A DNA stretch of 64,000 nucleotides, taken from Eubacterium sp. AF22-9 (GTDB taxonomy: Bacteria > Bacillota > Clostridia > Lachnospirales > Lachnospiraceae). The notes beneath the pieces were generated by a model that was given only the letters and a program-made list of their open reading frames with translations, was not told the DNA's origin and made no database searches. Shown in pieces: positions 61,141-64,000 of the stretch. The stretch is from the NCBI GenBank assembly GCA_003458705.1, contig QRVH01000010.1, positions 1 to 64,000 of the forward strand. Reading direction: 5' to 3'. Every line of letters begins with the position of its first letter. Positions within the stretch are counted from its first letter, which is position 1. Both the position numbers and the translations under genes were made by a program.

Positions 61141-62730
61141 ATGAAAGGTTTACTTAAATTTATTACATGCGGTAGTGTTGATGATGGAAAATCTACACTT
61201 ATCGGACACATTTTATATGATTCAAAGTTATTGTATGCCGATCAGGAGAAAGCGTTAGAGCTTGATTCCAAGGTCGGAAGCCGTGAAGGTAAGATTGATT
61301 ATTCACTTCTTCTTGATGGTCTTATGGCTGAGAGAGAGCAGGGAATTACTATTGATGTTGCTTACAGATATTTTACAACTGACAACAGAAGCTTTATCGT
61401 TGCTGATACTCCGGGACATGAGGAGTACACAAGAAACATGGCGGTTGGTGCTTCATTTGCAGACCTTGCAGTAATCCTTGTTGATGCAAAGCAGGGCGTG
61501 CTTATCCAGACTAAGAGACACGCAAGAATCTGTGCACTTATGGGAATTAAGCATTTTGTATTTGCAGTTAATAAGATGGACCTTGTTGGTTACAGTGAGG
61601 AGCGTTTCAACGAGATAAATGCTCAGATAGCAGAGCTTACTAAGGAGCTTTCTTTAGCAGATGTAGTTGTTATCCCTGTTTCAGCAACTGAGGGTGACAA
61701 TGTAACAACTAAGTCTGAAAATATTCCTTGGTATAAGGGTCAGGCACTTCTTCCATACCTTGAGCAGATTGATGTTGATGATACTGAGGAAGAAAAAGGC
61801 TTCTACATGCCTGTTCAGAGAGTATGCCGTCCAAATCATGAATTCCGTGGCTTCCAGGGTCAGATTGAGGCAGGAAGCGTATCTGTTGGTGATGAGATTA
61901 TCACTCTTCCAACTAAGGAGCATGTTCATGTAAAGAGTATCCATGTCGGTGACAAGGAAGCCCAGACTGCTTCTATCGGACAGCCTGTTACTATCCAGTT
62001 AGACCGTGAGGTTGATGTTTCAAGAGGTTCTGTTCTTGCAGCAGGCGCTGACTTAAAGCTTGCAACTGAGATTACAGCTACTATCCTCTGGATGGACGAT
62101 GATGTTCTTACTAATAACAAGAACTTCTTCGTAAAGCTTGGAACTAGACTTATTCCGGGCGTTGTTACTGAGATTGTTAATTCTATTGATGTTAATACAG
62201 GCGAGGAGAAGCCAGCAGCTCTCCTTAAGAAAAATGAAATCGCAGTATGCAAGATTTCTCTTGCTGATGTAATTGTTGTTGATGAATTTGACCGTCACAA
62301 GACTATGGGCGAGCTTATCCTCATAGACCGTGTTACTAATATGACTAGTGCCTGCGGCGTTGTCCGTGAAGTTAATGAGGCAGCTGATGATGTTAAGGAA
62401 GTTGACGCTGCTTTCAGAGCGGAGCTTAACAACCAGAAGCCTGTTGTTGTAGAGGCAGTTCTTTCAGACAAGATTAATGTTGATTTCTTAAAGAAGGTTG
62501 AGAAGGAGCTTCTTCTTGACAGCAAGCATGTATATCTGTATGTTCCAGCAGAAGGCGAGGATTATACAAATGTTGTTACTCACCTTGTAAATGCAGGTAT
62601 TGTTGTTATTCTTGCACTTAGTAAGGCAGCTGATATTAAGATTGATGGCGCAGAAGTGCTTGCAGGCTGGGAGTCTGAGGTTGACGCCACTACTGTGGAT
62701 GTGGCTGCGTATATAAAGAAGAATGCGTAA
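61141..62730 (+). CDS. cysN: Sulfate adenylyltransferase subunit 1 (GTPase) with C-terminal extension
   Basis: 529 residues. GTPase motifs: GSVDDGKSTLIG, DTPGHEEYTRNMA and NKMDLVG; then two EF-Tu-like beta domains to ~430. About 95 further residues (from KPVVVEAVLSDKIN) exceed the E. coli CysN length; they contain no intact APS-kinase P-loop, so this is not a CysN-CysC fusion. GTP hydrolysis drives APS formation by CysD. ATG 61141 is chosen; the upstream frame overlaps cysD. Confidence 0.93.
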   Translation: MKGLLKFITCGSVDDGKSTLIGHILYDSKLLYADQEKALELDSKVGSREGKIDYSLLLDGLMAEREQGITIDVAYRYFTTDNRSFIVADTPGHEEYTRNMAVGASFADLAVILVDAKQGVLIQTKRHARICALMGIKHFVFAVNKMDLVGYSEERFNEINAQIAELTKELSLADVVVIPVSATEGDNVTTKSENIPWYKGQALLPYLEQIDVDDTEEEKGFYMPVQRVCRPNHEFRGFQGQIEAGSVSVGDEIITLPTKEHVHVKSIHVGDKEAQTASIGQPVTIQLDREVDVSRGSVLAAGADLKLATEITATILWMDDDVLTNNKNFFVKLGTRLIPGVVTEIVNSIDVNTGEEKPAALLKKNEIAVCKISLADVIVVDEFDRHKTMGELILIDRVTNMTSACGVVREVNEAADDVKEVDAAFRAELNNQKPVVVEAVLSDKINVDFLKKVEKELLLDSKHVYLYVPAEGEDYTNVVTHLVNAGIVVILALSKAADIKIDGAEVLAGWESEVDATTVDVAAYIKKNA

Positions 62731-62754
62731 GTATTGTACAGAGGTCAGGTTGAG

Positions 62755-63810
62755 ATGAAAAAATATGGATTTTTTAAAAAGTTAATATGTTTAGGTATGA
62801 TTTTCAGCCTGACTTTTACAGGACTTTCCGGGTGTGGGCAGAAGAAGACGGAACTTGTAAATGTTTCTTATGATGCCACAAGAGAGTTTTATAAGGAGTA
62901 TAACAGGCTTTTTGAAGATTACTGGTATGGTAAGACTGGTGAGAAGGTTGAGGTTATCCAGTCTCATGGCGGTTCTGGAAAGCAGGCGCTAGAGGTTGCT
63001 AACGGTCTTGGTGCTGATGTTGTCACGCTTGCTCTTGAGGGAGATGTTAATGTTATAAGGGACGAAGGGCTGATTGATGACGGATATATTGATGATTATT
63101 CTGATGACAGCTCGCCTTACACTTCTACGATTGTCTTTCTTGTAAGAAAGGGTAATCCTAAGAATATTAAGGACTGGGATGACCTTCTTAATGACGGGGT
63201 TAAGGTTATTACCCCTAATCCTAAGACTTCTGGAGGAGCCAGATGGAATTTCCTTGCGGCATGGTATTATTTTAAGAAGCAGGGACAGACTGATGAACAG
63301 GTTCAGGCAAGTGTTACCAAGCTTTACAAGAATGTGGCAGTGCTTGATTCGGGTGCAAGAGGTTCTTCTACAACATTTGCAGAGAACGGACAGGGGGATG
63401 TTCTGATTGCATGGGAAAATGAAGCATTTTTCGCATTACAGGAATATCCGGGCGAGTATGAGATTGTTGTTCCGTCCGCATCTGTATTGTGCCAGCCAAC
63501 GGTTGCGAAGGTTGACGAGGTCACACAGATGAATGGAACAGAAGGGTTGGCAGACGCCTATCTTTCTTTCCTGTACACTGATGACGCACAAAGCCTTGAG
63601 GCGCAGAATTTCTACCGCCCTGTAAATAAGGATATACAGAAGGAATACGAGGCTTCCAGTGATTCAAGAAATATCAAGGAAATCCCTTCCGATGGCAAAT
63701 GGATTGTCAAGGACATTGACATGGCGGATATCGGATATTTTGGCGGCTGGGAAGCGGCTACACAGAAGTTTTTCTCTGATGGTGGAATATTTGATAAGAT
63801 ATATGATTAA
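62755..63810 (+). CDS. Sulfate ABC transporter substrate-binding lipoprotein
   Basis: 351 residues. Lipobox LTFTGLSGC at ~22-30, then a Sbp/CysP-type binding protein: VSYDATREFYKEYN, QSHGGSGKQALEV, PNPKTSGGARWNFLAAW and DVLIAWENEAFFAL are the conserved ligand-loop motifs. It catches sulfate or thiosulfate outside the membrane for a CysTWA-type permease, probably encoded just past the window edge. ATG 62755 is preferred over TTG 62734. Confidence 0.92.
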   Translation: MKKYGFFKKLICLGMIFSLTFTGLSGCGQKKTELVNVSYDATREFYKEYNRLFEDYWYGKTGEKVEVIQSHGGSGKQALEVANGLGADVVTLALEGDVNVIRDEGLIDDGYIDDYSDDSSPYTSTIVFLVRKGNPKNIKDWDDLLNDGVKVITPNPKTSGGARWNFLAAWYYFKKQGQTDEQVQASVTKLYKNVAVLDSGARGSSTTFAENGQGDVLIAWENEAFFALQEYPGEYEIVVPSASVLCQPTVAKVDEVTQMNGTEGLADAYLSFLYTDDAQSLEAQNFYRPVNKDIQKEYEASSDSRNIKEIPSDGKWIVKDIDMADIGYFGGWEAATQKFFSDGGIFDKIYD

Positions 63811-63820
63811 TTAAAATGTG

Positions 63821-63866
63821 AGGTCACACTTAACCGGCTTTTGGCTGGCTGGGTGTGGCCTTTTTT
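63821..63866 (+). terminator. Terminator after the sulfate-binding protein
   Basis: GGTCACAC (63822-63829) pairs with GTGTGGCC (63853-63860) with one wobble, an inner CCGGC/GGCTGG helix, then TTTTTTG. Confidence 0.8.
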
Positions 63867-63947
63867 GATAGAGCTTATGATATTATCTTTGTAAAATGGG
63901 GATAAATATGAAAAGCAAGAATTAAAATTGAAAAGTAATAAATAAAA

Positions 63948-64000
63948 CTTTCGAAAAATATAAAATAAAATACTCGAAAAATACAAAATAAAATACTCGT
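63948..64000. repeat. AT-rich 23-bp direct repeat, cut by the window end
   Basis: A 23-base unit beginning TACTCGAAAAATACAAAA occurs at 63971-63993, with a three-mismatch copy at 63948-63970 and the first 7 bases again at 63994-64000. What follows is not visible. Confidence 0.6.

Noticed and set aside
63948..64000. Start of a CRISPR array
   Set aside because: Units follow each other without unique spacers and are very AT-rich; no cas gene seen.

Overview
The window looks like a low-G+C gut Clostridium relative of the family Lachnospiraceae (a Lachnospira/Eubacterium eligens-like genome is my guess from memory, not proven). Supporting signs are AT-rich DNA, paired glgC/glgD genes, spoVG, an ykwD-free atp operon flanked by ywlC/ywlE/rpiB and ywmB homologues as in Firmicutes, a DnaD/DnaI-type replication pair, LytTR/HPK10 (agr-type) signalling and strong AGGAGG ribosome binding sites. 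No rRNA, tRNA, CRISPR array, transposase or phage gene was seen.

Layout. 1-2073: end of a locus with a serine/threonine kinase fused to a MinD-like domain, then a second MinD-like protein. 2270-7307: a cell-wall and housekeeping run (GH18 glycosidase, amidase, TsaC/YwlC, YwlE phosphatase, RpiB, dCMP deaminase), closed by a terminator against a DUF402 gene on the other strand. 7972-15154: complete F-type ATP synthase operon (atpZ/I-like, atpI-like, B, E, F, H, A, G, D, C), whose c subunit carries the sodium-binding residue pattern. 15214-22004: YwmB-like protein, Methyltransf_32 enzyme, a large anchored protein with a dead C39-like domain, and a class A penicillin-binding protein. 22094-27170 (minus strand): prs, dnaI-like, dnaD-like and murC, with a dense DnaA-box cluster in front of dnaD. 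27379-34413: glgC-glgD, spoVG, pth, mfd. 34550-36655: DRE-TIM aldolase-like protein and ilvE, each behind a promoter with an inverted repeat. 37145-38380: GltD-like oxidoreductase, followed by a 248-bp GC-rich hairpin element. 38833-42843: acyl-CoA ligase with indolepyruvate:ferredoxin oxidoreductase (iorAB).

42868-55367 is the accessory region of most interest: an agr-type quorum-sensing set (LytTR regulator, GHKL kinase, AgrB, and a 43-residue AgrD overlooked by length filters whose ring residue appears to be Ser instead of Cys), a small secreted aromatic-rich protein under its own dyad-bearing promoter, and a partly duplicated export locus (two anchored beta-rich proteins sharing a Cys/His motif, two ~670-residue ABC-2 permeases, two small anchored proteins, one ABC ATPase). 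I infer that the peptide system controls the transporter locus and the secreted protein.

55425-64000: queT with a preQ1-I riboswitch, small membrane proteins, an amidohydrolase, and a sulfate assimilation operon (aprA, aprB, cysD, cysN, sulfate-binding lipoprotein).

Quality warning: at least ten otherwise intact genes carry single-base indels (mostly one missing base) and four places carry exact tandem duplications of 33, 42, 52 and 77 bp inside genes. Their number, and their presence in essential genes (murC, dnaI), point to sequencing or assembly error rather than real pseudogenes; repaired coordinates are given for each.
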